From Gliomastix tumulicola (Eukaryota > Ascomycota > Sordariomycetes > Hypocreales > Bionectriaceae): DNA of 64,000 nt. Within the stretch, counting starts at the first letter, position 1, and each line of letters begins with the position of its first letter. The notes beneath the pieces are model-generated. The model saw nothing but the letters and a program-made list of their open reading frames with translations. It was not told the DNA's origin and did no database searches. Shown piece by piece: positions 45,074 to 59,300 of this stretch. The stretch lies in contig BCHX01000003.1 in assembly GCA_001599755.1 (NCBI GenBank), positions 4,425,782 through 4,489,781 of the forward strand. Reading direction: 5' to 3'. The translations under genes and the position numbers were made by a program.

Positions 45074-45370
45074 TAACTCAGGGTATTAGGCCTAGGCCCA
45101 GGCCCTATTAAGGGGGCGGGCTCTACCTAATTAGGTAGATAGAAAATTTTATTATCTTCCATCTTAATATTAATTAACCTAATTAAAAGGGGAAGATCTA
45201 ATAGCTCTCTCTCTATATTATCTTTATACTACTTAATTAAGTAGCTTATTAGCTCTATTTAATAATAAATATATAGGAGAAATATTAACTAGATAGCTCC
45301 ACCTAATTAAGTAGTATAATAGCTATATAGTGACTATATAGCTAGATAATAAACTATTTCCCCTAAATTA
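45074..45370 (+). repeat. Solo LTR, plus orientation (297 bp)
   Basis: Same 297-bp sequence as the LTRs of the large element, starting TAACTCAGGGTATTAGGCCT and ending TTTCCCCTAAATTA. It is flanked by the 4-bp direct repeat ATAA (45070-45073 and 45371-45374). Confidence 0.85.
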
Positions 45371-45748
45371 ATAATTTATAATTAAAGATTTTAAATTTAA
45401 TCCTTTAAATACTTTAATATTAACTTCTACTTTTTAGTCTTAATAATATTACTATAACTTATACTTTAAATAGTAGTATCTCCTTAAATAGTACTACCTC
45501 TAGAGCTACTTTTTAAAGTACTTAAAGTACTTCTAGTTTCTATAGTATACTTAGTATTAAAGGTTTTATATATATTTAATTCTTAGCTAGTCTAAGTATA
45601 TAGGTTCTAGTTTAAAAGATTATAGCCTTTATAGTATATTAATATAATATTTAAGTCTAGCTTATCCCTATATTCTAGGGTATATTATTAATTAAGCTAT
45701 ATAAATTAATAAAGTATAAGTATTTCTAGGTATTAGGGAGTATACTAT

Positions 45749-46044
45749 TAATTTAGGGGAAATAGTTCACTATCCAGCTATATAGTCACTATATAGCTAT
45801 TATACTACTTAATTAGGTGGAGTTATTTAGTTAGTGTTTCTCCTATATATTTATTATTAAATAGAGCTAATAAGCTATCTAATTAAGTAATATAAAGGTA
45901 ATATAGAGAGAGAGCCTTTAGATCTTCCCCTTTTAATTAGGTTAATTAATATTAAGATAGAAGATGGTAAAATTTCTATCTACCTAATTAGGTAGAGCCT
46001 ACCCCCTTAATGGGGCCTGGGCCTAGGCCTAATACCCTGAGTCA
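45749..46044 (-). repeat. Solo LTR, minus orientation (296 bp)
   Basis: Inverted copy of the same LTR. Its 5' tip still reads TGACTCAGGG, giving the likely pre-RIP terminus TG...CA. It is flanked by CTAT on both sides (45745-45748 and 46045-46048). Confidence 0.85.
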
Positions 46045-47285
46045 CTATATAGGCCTTAAGCTACTAATATATATTTAAATTACTTATTTTAATATTTAAG
46101 CTTTATTTAAGGATATTATAAATTTAATATTAATAAAGAAGCCCTTATTACTTTATTATTTACCCTAAGTATAATATTAAAAGTATTATACCCTTTAATA
46201 TAATTAAAGCTTCTTTTATTTAGTTAAATACTTTATTTATTATAATTTAGCTTATTTTACTAATTAGGGGCTTAATATAGTTAAACTTATTCTAAGTTAT
46301 ATATTATTTAAAGTGTTAGATTTTAAAGGCCTTATAATAGGCCTTATAGTATTACTAAAGTATTAATTTAATCTACTATTAAAGGTAATTAAGGCTTAAA
46401 AAATAGTTTTAAAGATAAAACTTAAGTTAGTTATATAAACTCTTAGTTTAAGAGGTAGTTTTAATATTATAATTTTATAATTAATAAATTAAAAATTTAA
46501 TAAATTAATAAGTATATAAGAGATAATAAGTCTTAAGGTATTAAATAATCTCTTCCTAGTTTAGAAATTTATCCTATAGCCTCTTCTAAAGAAGCTTAAA
46601 ATTAGCCTCTATTTTTATCTTAGTTATATTAACTTATATATCTTTAATATTATTTATAGTTATAAGGTACTTCTAGTTTATAAGTATTTAAATAAGAAAA
46701 GATATATCTTTAAATAGCTATTAGGAATTTTAGTAGGCTTAATTAATAATAATATATATATAAGGTATAAGGTTATTACTATTAAGCTAGTTAATTTTAT
46801 TATTTATTACTTTATTATTTTTAATACTTTTAACTATTTAAATAGCTAGGACTTATTCCTTATCTTTCTTAGTATATCCTATTATCTTATAGTTATCTAG
46901 GGATTTATTTTACTTTTATTTAATATTTAAAATAATATTTTTTATAATATACTAAAGATATAACTACTAGTCTATTTCTAGGAATATATTTATAAGTGTA
47001 GATTTTAACTTAGTGTTATAATCTATTATAATAACCTAAGGAAGCTAAATCTAGGCTTATTCTATAGCTAATTTTATATACTTTAAGAGCTATAAAAATA
47101 AAGCTATATTTTTAGTAGAAAGAAGTTTAAATTTAATATTAAAGTTTAAGTAAAAAGTTATTATTTTTATAATTTAGAAAAAAGGTATATTAAATCTATT
47201 AACCTTATATATATAATCTATTATTAATAAATCTAAGTACTACTTTTAATCTTTAAAATTATCCTTATAGACTTAAAAGATATAT

Positions 47286-47582
47286 TAACTTAGGGTATTA
47301 GGCCTAGGCCTAGGCCCTAATAAGGGGGTGGGCTCTACCTAATTAGGTAGATAGAAAATTTTACCATCTTTCATCTTAATATTAATTAACTTAATTAAAA
47401 GGGGAAGATCTAAGGGCTCTCTCTTAATATTATTTTTATACTACTTAATTAAGTAACTTATTAGCTCTATTTAATAATAAATATATAGAAGAAACACTAA
47501 TTAGATAGCTCCACCTAATTAAATAATATAATAGCTATATAATAACTATATAGCTAGATAATAAACTATTTCCCCTAAATTA
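47286..47582 (+). repeat. 5' LTR of the large retrotransposon
   Basis: 297 bp, matching 61556-61852 with differences mostly C/T and G/A. Confidence 0.88.
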
Positions 47583-50342
47583 AATAGCTCCCCTAAATAA
47601 AAATAAAGTTATAATAGGTATTATATAAGATATAGAAGAGAAGAGAGGTCTTTTAATTTATTAGTAATACCCTTAAAATTTATTTATTCTTTCTTATATT
47701 ATACTAGCTTAGTTAAGTAAAATAATACCTTTATAACTTTTACTATAAATAATATACTTAAACTAATAAGTCTATTTAAATATAATTAATTATATAATAA
47801 TAATAGTATACTAAAGATACCTACTTAAGATATATAAGTATAATAGGACTAATAAGAAAAGAAAGAATTAGCTTAAAGGAATTATTAAATAAAAATAATA
47901 ATAATTTCTACCTATTATACTAGTAAAATACTAAAATAATAACTTAATTATATATATAAATTTATATTAAGATTATATAATATCTTTATACTACTAAAGA
48001 AAGTATATAATAAGTAATTAAGTTAAATAAAAAAGTCCTCCTACTATATTATTCTAGGAGGGTTAAAGGCCTAATTAAAGAGTAAACTTAACTCTAGTAT
48101 AAAAAATATAAGAGTATATATACTTTTACTAGTAGGTTAAGGCTTAAAAAGACCTCCTACTACTAGAGAATATTCTAGCTAAAGAAATATTAGTAATTAA
48201 CTAGGTAGAATATATTAATTAAATAAAGGGTAACTAGTATAAAAAGGGTAATAAGGAGCCCTTATAAGAAGAAAAAGGGGGAAGCCCTTAAATAGTAGTA
48301 AAAGAGTAACTATATAATTAGTAAGAGAAACTAAAGTTAAAAGAGGATTAAAGAATAAAAGAAGTATAAAAGCTATTAATAAAGGGTAAAATAAATAGTA
48401 GAAGGGTATTATTACTATAAAAGTATAAAGCTAGTAAATAGTCTCTTAAAATAGAAGCTCCTTTTATAATACTTAAGCTTTAATTCTCCCCTTCTTCCTC
48501 TATTATACTTACCTCTTAATAGATAATTATTATAAGAAGGATTAACCTAGGTGTAAAGGTATTAATACCTATAACCTAATTAGGTAAACTACTAATAAAA
48601 ACTTACTACCTAGAGGCTAAAAAACCCTTACTATAAAGGTATTATATATAGAGAATTAGTTAGCTTAATAATATAATTATAACTTAAATCTTATAGGTAT
48701 ACTAAAGTCTAGTATTAAATTAATATAAATATACTTAAAATAAAAACTTTATTAAAAAAAGTATTATATTATTAAATTCCCCTTTTATTCTTACTCTAAG
48801 AATTAAAAGCCTCTTAAAAGAGTAAGCTAATTAAGCTAAAAGTATAACCTCACCTAAAAATTTACTACTATAAAACTAAGGTAAGTCTATAATACTTACT
48901 AGGGTAGTAGAAGTAAATAAGAGGTATTAAAATAACCTATAATAACTACTAGTATTATACTTAAAGGCCTTAAAGGGTAAACCTAAAACTAAGTAATATA
49001 AATAAGTAATATTAAACTCTATAATTAAGATAAATTAACCTATTAAATATATTAATAGTAAAGTATAATACTTACTATAGCTTAATTAACTAGTAGTAAG
49101 CTTAAATATATAGGCTAAATATAAAGCTAAGGATAATAATATATATACACTTAATACACTAGATAAAGACTAAATAGAGAGATATATTAACTTAATTATA
49201 AGAATATACCCTCTAAGAATATAAATACCTACTTCTAGTATATAAATAACTATATAATTAACTAGATAAAATACTCTATTACCTACTAAGATAAGTAATA
49301 CCTACTATAATTAAAACCTAAATACTAATATATTTAAAAAATATAAATCCCTTAAAAACTAAGACTACTTAAATAATTCCTTAATAAATAAAATAGTAAC
49401 CTAGATAAACCTTATATTAAGTAATCCCTAACTCCCTAAAGTTTAACTACTACTTAGTTAAGTAGTAATAACCCTAATTTAATACCTAGAAGACCTTAAT
49501 AATAATAATATACTCTCTAAGATAACTAAATAAAGTAAATTATAACTATAAAATAAATACTCCTAAGGCTAAAGAGGAAAAGCTAACACCCTAGAGAATA
49601 GCTAGTCTTAGGGTATAAGTTATAACCTAATATTATACTATAAAGAATATAAGAAGGGTAACTACCCTTATATAGACCTAAACCCTTAATAAATTAAAAT
49701 TAATACTTATATAATATAATATATCTTACTAAATTTAAACTTTAGTAGGGGGAAGCTAATATACTAGAAGTTTAATAAAAAGAATATTAGTAACTTCTTA
49801 AAAGAGCTAGAGGTTAATAAATACTTTAAAGTAGTAATAAATAAAAAGAAAATTTAAATTCTTCTTAAGAATATTAAATATAAAAGGAGGGATAAAATAA
49901 AGGTAATTATATATAGTAAGTAGTAGAAGGACCTTAAGAGAGAAATAATTAACTTATATATATAATAAAATAATAATAACCCTAGGAATACTAAGATTTA
50001 ATTTAATACTTTAATTAACTAAGTACTTAATTACCCTTTAAAGCTATTTTATAAGAATATAATAGATATAATCTACTAGCTTAATAACTATAAAAACTAT
50101 ATAATAATATTTTACTTTAAGTTATAGGAATTTAATACCTTAAGGAACTAGAAGTTAATAAAAGTACTACTTAATTAACTAATTTAATACCTAAAAGAAT
50201 AAAAGAAGTACTAAATTAGTATATAAACCTTTAGCTATAATAGCCTAATTAACTAGTATATTAAAGTTATTAAGAAGGATAAAGCTTTAATTAAATTTAA
50301 AGGTAAAACTAAAGGGAGGTTTAAGAGAAAGAATAAGTAATA

Positions 50343-50378
50343 TTCTTCTTCTTCTTCTTCTTCTTCTTCTTCTTCTTC
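50343..50378 (+). repeat. (TTC)12 microsatellite
   Basis: Twelve consecutive TTC units, reading as poly-Ser in the gag-pol frame, with a GAA-rich lysine/glutamate tract ~80 bp downstream. Confidence 0.9.
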
Positions 50379-53300
50379 CTTAATAATAAACTTATTAATA
50401 TTTACTAGAACTTTAAATAAAATTATATTCTCCTTAGACTTAAATTAAAAGTTAAAAAAGAAGAAGAAGAAGAGGGGGAAGTTTAATAACTATAAGATTA
50501 TAAAGGTAGTAAAGAGTTATAGGAAAAAGGTAATAAAGGTAATAATAAAGGAAGAGGTATATATAAAAGAAATTACTAATTAAGTAGTTATAAAGATAAA
50601 AAAGTAAAATAATAAATATATAAAAGTAATAATTAATTAAGTAATTATAGAGATAAATAAGCTTATATATTACTTTAATAATTTAAAGGTATTAATTTCT
50701 TAGTTATAAAATAAGTATAATTAAACCCTCTAGAATATTTTAAAGTAAATATATAATAAAGGGGTTTATATTACCTAGATAAGAGACTATAATCTTAGCT
50801 ATAATTATAATTATAACCTTAAGGAGAGAGATAACTTTAGTGTAAATACTTAATACTTCTTAAATAATAAAATAAGAACTTATTTCTAGTGTAAGTAACT
50901 TAACTATATAGTATATAACTATAATATTATAAAAAATAATAAAAATAAAGGAGTCTTTTATATATTAAGAGGAGAAGTTATTATTAATAGTAGTTAAAAT
51001 AATTTATTAGTATTAAAAGCCTTTATAACCCTCCTTAGCTAGAAGGGAAGCTTATACTAAAGAATAGTATATTTCTAGGTAATAAGAATTTACCTTAAAT
51101 ACCTTACTATAGAATAAATTAGCTAGTAATAAAACTTACTTAAGCTATATAAGAGACTTAATAGTAGAGAAAGCTAGAACCCTATAGAGGATAAATAATA
51201 AGCTATTAATAAAGGGAAGAATATAATATATATATTAAAGTACCTATTTATACTTAAATTATTAGACTTTAAATATATAAATAATAGTATATTAATAGGA
51301 ATTAATTACCTTAATATAAATAGAGAGGAGGATTTAAAACTCTTTAATATAAAATACACTTAAATATATAATATTAAAATAAGAAAATATACCTATATAA
51401 TAAAAGCTCTAATAAATAATACCTATAATATACTAAATATAAGTAGCTAGGTGGAGGATACTATTAGAAATAGTGAAAATCCTCTATTAAAGCTATACCT
51501 TAGGACTTTACTTAATTACCTAGTAAACCCCTATAAACTTCTTCTTTTAAAATAAAAAATATAAGATAAAGGAGATATAAAGGAGGAAGTAAAGGTTACT
51601 ACTAAGGATAAAATACTCTAAAATATATTTAAAAAAATTATAGTATAGAAACTCCCTATAATAATAAAAGCCCTATTTATATTTTAACTTAATTTAATAA
51701 TAAATATTAATATAAAGATAAAATTATATACTAGGGAGATTAATAAGTAATAATTTATATTAACTTTCTTAAGAGATATAAGAAACCCTATAAATAACCT
51801 AGCTATAAATATACTTATATTAGGGGACTTAAATAAAAGGAGTACTATATTATAAATATTCTAATAACTTAAGGACTAAGAAGAGGGATATTTAGATATT
51901 AATACTATTTACTTTAATAGCACCTTTAAAGACTATAATAACTAGCTATAAATACACCTCCCTAGAAAAGAAAGCCCTATAATAATTAGTATCTCTAGTA
52001 TTAAAGGAAAACTAGAGAATAACCCCCCTTTAAAATAGTTTTATTAATAAATAAATAGAAAATATAGGGAAAAAACCTTAGTAATTATCTTTAATAGACT
52101 ATAACCTTTTAAGCTAATATAAAATTTCCCTTACCTTATAGTAAGACTAAATAAGTTAAGTAATAAACTAATTAAAGTACTAGTAGACTTAAGTTTAAAG
52201 GTAAATTTAATTAACTATAAAATACTAAAGGACTTTTAACTTCTAAAATAAAGATATATTATTATAATAAGAGTATATATTAATAATAAGGTAAAATTAC
52301 TTAAATAAGTAATAATAAAGGTATATATTAAAGACTTATATTTAAATATTTAATTCTTTATAGCTCTTAATAATATTACTTAAAACTACTTACTAGGTAT
52401 ATTATTTATTTAATAAGCTTAATTTAACTTTAACTATAATATAAAGAATAAAGACTTATATATTAAAATCTATATAAATAATATAAAAATTATAATACTA
52501 ATATATAGGGGAATAAGAATAACTAGTATAGAACTTAATTAATAGCTTAATAACTAGATAAATAACTCTAATAATCTTATAAAGATTAACTTAATAAAAA
52601 TTAAGGAGTATAGCCCCTAGATAATTACTTATAAAATAAAAGATTTTCTAATAATTAAAAGGGAGACTCCACTTAATTAAGTAAAGTATATAATACCTTA
52701 GTAGGACTTTAATAAACTTAAAGGGGTAGAAAAAAGTATTCACACTATAGGATACCCCCTATTTACTTAAGTTAATTCTTTAGTCCTTAAATTAAATAAA
52801 GAGTATAAGAATTCCTTATTATAAAGTAATACTTCTATAGAGGAATCCTTAGAGAAGATATAATTTATAAATATATATAACTCTAAGGAGGAAACCTATA
52901 TAAAGTAGGTTTAAATTAATATAAAGATAACTAATAATATCTTTATAAAGGTTAAAGACTATATATAAACTATTAGGAACTTAATAAAAGTAAAGGGAGA
53001 TACTATTACTAGAGAGTAAGTTAAATAATTAATAATAATAAAAGAAGACTCCTAGTAAATAGTTATTACCTATAAGAAGCCTTTAATATAAAAATTATAT
53101 AACTTCTATTAATATATAACTAGTAAAATAAATATAAATACTATATTTAAGCTAAAGGTTAAAAAGGTTATATTTATTAATAATTCTTCACTTAATAGGA
53201 TAATTCTAGAGGGTAACCCCTATTAAAAATAAGCTAAATAAGTAGTAGTATAGGAGAAAATATAACTTAGAGGAAAATTCTAAGATTAAATTACCTCTAA

Positions 53301-56300
53301 ATTTAATAATATTAAAAAAGGTATATATATTAATAAAGAGGACTAATTAAATAAAATACTTAAGTATATTAATAGGAATTTAATACCTAAAGAAATAATA
53401 GTATTTCTAGAGATATTATATAATAAAAAAGTAGCCCTTAAGTAAAACTAAATAAAGATAAGAAGACTAAATAATAATATTATATTACCCTAGAAGATAA
53501 AGATAATCCCTTATAGTATATAGTAAGCTAGCTTTATTTTTATTCTAAAAGAGATAAAGAAGAAAGTCTTTAAAATTCTAAGAGAATAAGTTTATAAAGG
53601 TATCTTAAAGGAAGAGTATAACCTATATAGAAACCTATAGTTCTTAGTCCTAAAAAAGAATAAAGGACTTCACTTTATTAACTCTACTATAAGACTTAAT
53701 AAGGTTATTATTAAAGATATACTCCTACTACTTAATATAAATAAATTTAATAAGGACTTCTCTAAATATATATATATTTCCTTATTAAACTTCTTTTTTA
53801 AGTATAACTAAATTTAATTAGACCCTATAAGCTAAAATATAATAATATTTTTAATATTAATTAGGTTACTATATATATATACTTTACTTTAAAGAGTAAT
53901 AAACTTTATTATATAATTTATTTATATTATAATTTATATATTATATAACTTAGTCCTATATATCTACTAAGCTTTCTTTAATAATATTAGTATAAAGAGG
54001 GCTAAGAGTAACTATAGTAGGGAGGAACTTACTCTAAGTATTAGGAGGTATATTTTTAAATATATTTAAAATATTAATAAGGTCCTTATAAATATAAAAT
54101 TAGCTAGAGAGACTATCTCCTATATTAAGTCTTAATAATACTAAAAGATTATATTAATTATAGAGTATAAATATAGCCTTTATAGTAAAAAGCTTAAAAA
54201 GGAGAAAATTAAGAAACTAGTAAAATAAAAATACTATAGTAACTTTATAGAAGTCTAGGCCTTCTTAAGATTAGTAAATTTTTATTATATATAAGTATTA
54301 AATTATACTTATATTACTTTACCTTTAAATACTTTATTATATAAAAATACTAACTAGGAATAGGGGAAGTAATAAGAGGAGGCTATAAACTATATTAAGA
54401 AAATCCTTATTATAGTACCTCTTCTTATTATAGTAGATTACTAAGAAGAGTACTTAAATATTATCTTAATAATAAATATAAGTAATATTAAATAGGGAGC
54501 TTACTTAATATAAGTTATTAAAGACTAAAAGCTACTAGTAAGATATAAAAGTAATATATAATTAAATACTAAAAAGAATTATAACCTAATAAAACTTAAA
54601 TATAAAGGTATTTTACTTACCTTTTAAAGACTATATAACTATATTTATAGCACTTATTTTATACTAGAGATTAACTTTCTTATACTAGTCTAGTAAATTA
54701 ATAAATTAGTAAATAATATACTTAAAGCCTTAGTTACCTAATAGCTTAACTATATATTCCTATTTAACTTTAAAGTTTATTATATAATAGGAAAAAATAA
54801 TAAAGTAGTAAATACCTTATTCTAGAAACTAGTAGGTTTATTTAATTAGATAAACTATAAATAAAAGAGAAATATTAAAAAGAAAATTAACCTTATAATT
54901 AACTTAATTAATTTCTAGTATTTACCTTTAGAGGAATAAAATACCTAGTAGTAAGTAATAAATATAATTATTAACTCTAAGGAATTTAATAATTTATTAT
55001 AAAATAAGTAAATTTAATAGCTTAAAGATATATATAATAAACCCCTTAATAAATTATATAGAGAGACTTAATAATAGCTTATAAAGTACCTTACTACCTT
55101 TAAAAGACCTAAAGATATTATAAAGATTAACTAGAGAAGGGTAAAGATATAAACTAAAGACTTCTATATATAAAGGTATAACCTTTAGAAGTACTCTTTA
55201 TATAGTATATAGAATCTCTTAGTAATAGACTCCCCTACCTAATAGTAGTATATTATTAAAGCTATATATAACTATAAAGGCTATAAAGGGAGAGAAGTTA
55301 TATACCTCTTTATTACTAAGAGATAGTAGTAGAAAAATATCTACTAGAATATTAAGATAAAGCTTTAAATATATAAAAAGTACTAAAAGTAAGCTCCTAG
55401 GTAAAGCTTTAAATTTAAGTATTAGATTTACTTAAACTACCCTATAACTATTATTTACTTTAATATATAGTACTTACTAAAGGATATATACTTTTAATAC
55501 CTTATAGAAAGTAAATATATACTTATTAAATAAGTAGAGCTACTACTTATATTAATAAAGAAGTCTAAGTATACTTTAGAGCTTATATTTTAAATAATAT
55601 ATTAATATAGTATATTTTAAAAGGTAATTATAAATAATAAAATAAAGTTCTTAAGCTTTAGGAAAGCCCTAGAGAACTAGAGAATTTAAGTAATCTTAAT
55701 CTCCCCCTATAATCTTATAGTAAATAATATCTTAGAAGTAGGCTATATTACTCTACTTTTAGCTATAGTAAAGATAACTAGAAAAAATAAGCACTAGTTA
55801 AAGTATATTAATAAAGTACTACTAGCTAATTAAGTAGTAGTTAAGTACTTAATAAGATATTCTATCTTCTTTCTTATATATAGGTGAAAGTTAATCTTAT
55901 TACTTAAGGTAAAGATTCTAATATAATAATTAATTAATTAGGATAAAGTTTAAACTATAAAGAATATACTTCTTATAAGAATATAAATACTTAAAAGGAA
56001 AGTAATAAATATTAATATTACTAGGTAATAAGTAGTAGAATTTTAAATAATAGCTAGGTAAAAATAAAATAAAAAGCTAGTTAATAAAATCTATAAGCTA
56101 CTTTATATAAAAGATCTAGTACTAGTCTATAATATAATTTATAATAGAGATATAAGAAGGGGGATAAAAATATTAAATAAATAGTAAGGGTTATATAAAA
56201 TTAGAGAGGTTTATTCTAATAAAATAAGCTATAAACTAAAGAAATTAAATAAAGCTCCCCTTATATATAACTATAAGGCCTTTATACTTAAATAATTTAA

Positions 56301-59300
56301 AAAAATTAATAAATAATAAATAAGTAAGGAGAATAAGAAGATCTTTAAGCTATAATATAGTATTAACTTAGTAATAACTATAGTAAAAAATATAAATATA
56401 CCCTAGAATAAAGACTAATAACTAAGGAGGAGAGATACTAAGATATTTACTTAGTAGGCCCTTTAATAGGTAAACTCTATCCTAAATAATATCCTCTAAG
56501 AATAAGATAACTCTATAATTAAAGAACTATTTTATATAAAATATATTACTAGAGAAGATTAAAGTAAAGAAGGAGGTAGGGAGCTTTAATAGTTATTAGT
56601 AAAAATATAAAGATAAATAATTATTAAGTTAAGGTAACTTAAAATAATTAATAAAGAGAAGGTAAAATACTAAAGTATATATACTTAGGGCTTTAAGTTA
56701 ATATAGTAAAGCCTTATATAGTAAAGAGGTATTTATATACCTATAGGTAGACTTTAAGCTATTATTTAATTAGCTTAAAGTAGAGAGGAAAGGCCTATAG
56801 AGTAGTATAATAATAGAAAAATATATAAAGGAGAGCACTTAAGGGTAATAATAAAGGGTACTACTTAAAGAAATAGTATAAGAACTATTTATTTAACCCC
56901 TAGAAGCCTACTATAATATTATACTATTAAGGTATTAAAAACCCTATACTATAGTACTAAAGTGCTAAAAATACCTATTAATATATTAAAAAAATATTAC
57001 TAAAATATATTAAAAAACCTTATACTAGTATATTAAGAAATCTATAATTAATATACTTTAAGAATACTAATTTAGTAATTACTTATACTACTTAACTAAG
57101 AATATATTAGCTTTTTTTAGTAGATTAAGTATTATATAAAGAAAGATTAAGAGTAATAGGATTAAGCCTTAAAGCTAATTAACTTTAAGGTAGAGAATAA
57201 GAGATAGGTGAACTTTAAATTAAAATACCCCTTATTTAAAAAGATAAGTTTAAAGTTAATAGAAGAAGATTATAAGTAATAGGTAAATTAAGAATTATAA
57301 AACTACTATAAGCTAATATAGTACTAGGAGGATTAATACTAAAACCTAGTAACTAAGAAGAGCTAGTAGCTAGAAAACTACTAAATATTAAATAGCTAGA
57401 TATTATAAGTATAGGGGAACTAGGAACTACTAGAAGTTTACTAGAAATTAAATAAATAAAGAATACTATAAAAGTAGAAGAACTAAGAGCTAGGGAGGTA
57501 TAAATAGTAAAAGGTAAAAATATAAAGCTAATTATTTAACTATTAAAATAATAGTAACTATTAGAAAATAAATAACTAGTACTAGTTATAAAAGGAATTT
57601 ATACCTTTAATATATTATTTAATTAGCTAGTATTTAGATAAGTTTAAACCTAAGAAATATAATATTTAAGCTTAGGGTTAAAATCTCTATAACTTAGAAG
57701 ATCCTAAAGATAAAGAATATAAGGGGAATTAACTTATAATAAATACTTAAGGAGAGTAATATTTATATTTAATAAGTCTCTAAAAGCCTAAGAAAAAGAA
57801 TAACCTATCCTAGAAGAAAAGATATAATTAATACTAGTATTATACTTAATATTAAAGTAGAAATAATTAATATAAAAAAAGTTAAAAGCTAGTAAAACCT
57901 AATAAATATAATATAAAAATAGTATATACTTACCTATATTAGTGGTATTTATATACTAAGAAACTATATAATATTTATATAATATTAAAGTATTTATACT
58001 ATAAGCTTATATAACTTAAGCTTTAAATTATAAAGAATAAGTAAAAAGTAAATTCTTATTACTAGGATTAGTAAGAAAAAGACTATAAGGATTTAATAAC
58101 TTAGTAGGGATATATATTAAATAAATAGAATATATTATAATAATTTAATAAATAAAAAAGTAAGTTATAGGCTTAATATATAAATTCTAAATAAAAAGCT
58201 TAATAATAAAGAGATTAAACTAATAGAGAATATTAAAATACTTATAGGAGTTAATTTTAATATAAAGAGCTAGCTTATTATAAATAAAGATTCCCTAATT
58301 ACTTATAACTTAACTAATATAAACCTAAATATTAAAGTATCTTTATATTTATTAAAAAAAGAAAAGAATATATTAATAATAAAATATATAGGAAGGGTTA
58401 AAAAGATAAAGAGTAACTTATAAGAAGAATATAAAGAGGTAGGGAGTAAGTGAAAAGAGAGAGAATAATATTAAAAGTACTATAATTATTACTAATACTA
58501 TTTATATTACCTCTAGCTTAAGTAAAGCTAGTAAGATTAAAGTAATAATAAAGTAGTATATTATTTACTACCTTTAAGCTAAGTTATATTAAGTTCTTAA
58601 TAATAAGGGTATTATTTACCTCTAAAGAAGTACCTTTAAAAGCTATAAACTAAATAGTAAGTAAGGAATTTACTATATAATTAAGTAGAGATATAATAAT
58701 AAAAATATAATAGCTATTAAGTAAAGAGGGGGAATAATAGTAACTAAGAATAATATAAGAAAGAGGAGAAGATATAATAAAGAGAAGGAAGACTACTATA
58801 AGGTTATTATAAAGAGAAGGGAAAAAAGAGTTTATTATTTTTATTTATAAGCTATATAAATAAAGCTAGTATAAAAAAAGGGTATAAAAATAAAGAAGTA
58901 CCTTAAAAATTAAAGTAAAAGTAGTAAATTATAACTCTTTAAAAATATTAAATAAAGAGGTAATATATATATAAAAAGGGAATTTCTTATATTAATTTAT
59001 ATATTTCCCTTTTCTCCTTATATATATATACTACTAGGGCACCTTAAAGCTCTATATTTATACTACCTCTTATAAGGCTTTATTATTTTTTTTTTACCCT
59101 TACTTATAATACCTTTAATATTACTTTACTTTTATTATACTATTATTTAATTAACTAGCTTTACCTATAAAATTACCTTATACTTTAAAGCTAACCTTAT
59201 ACTCTTAAAGTATAATACACTAATTTTAATACTTTATATTATTTATAATAATAACCCTTAAATAAGCTATTAGGTTTAATTAATATAACCTCCCCCTTAT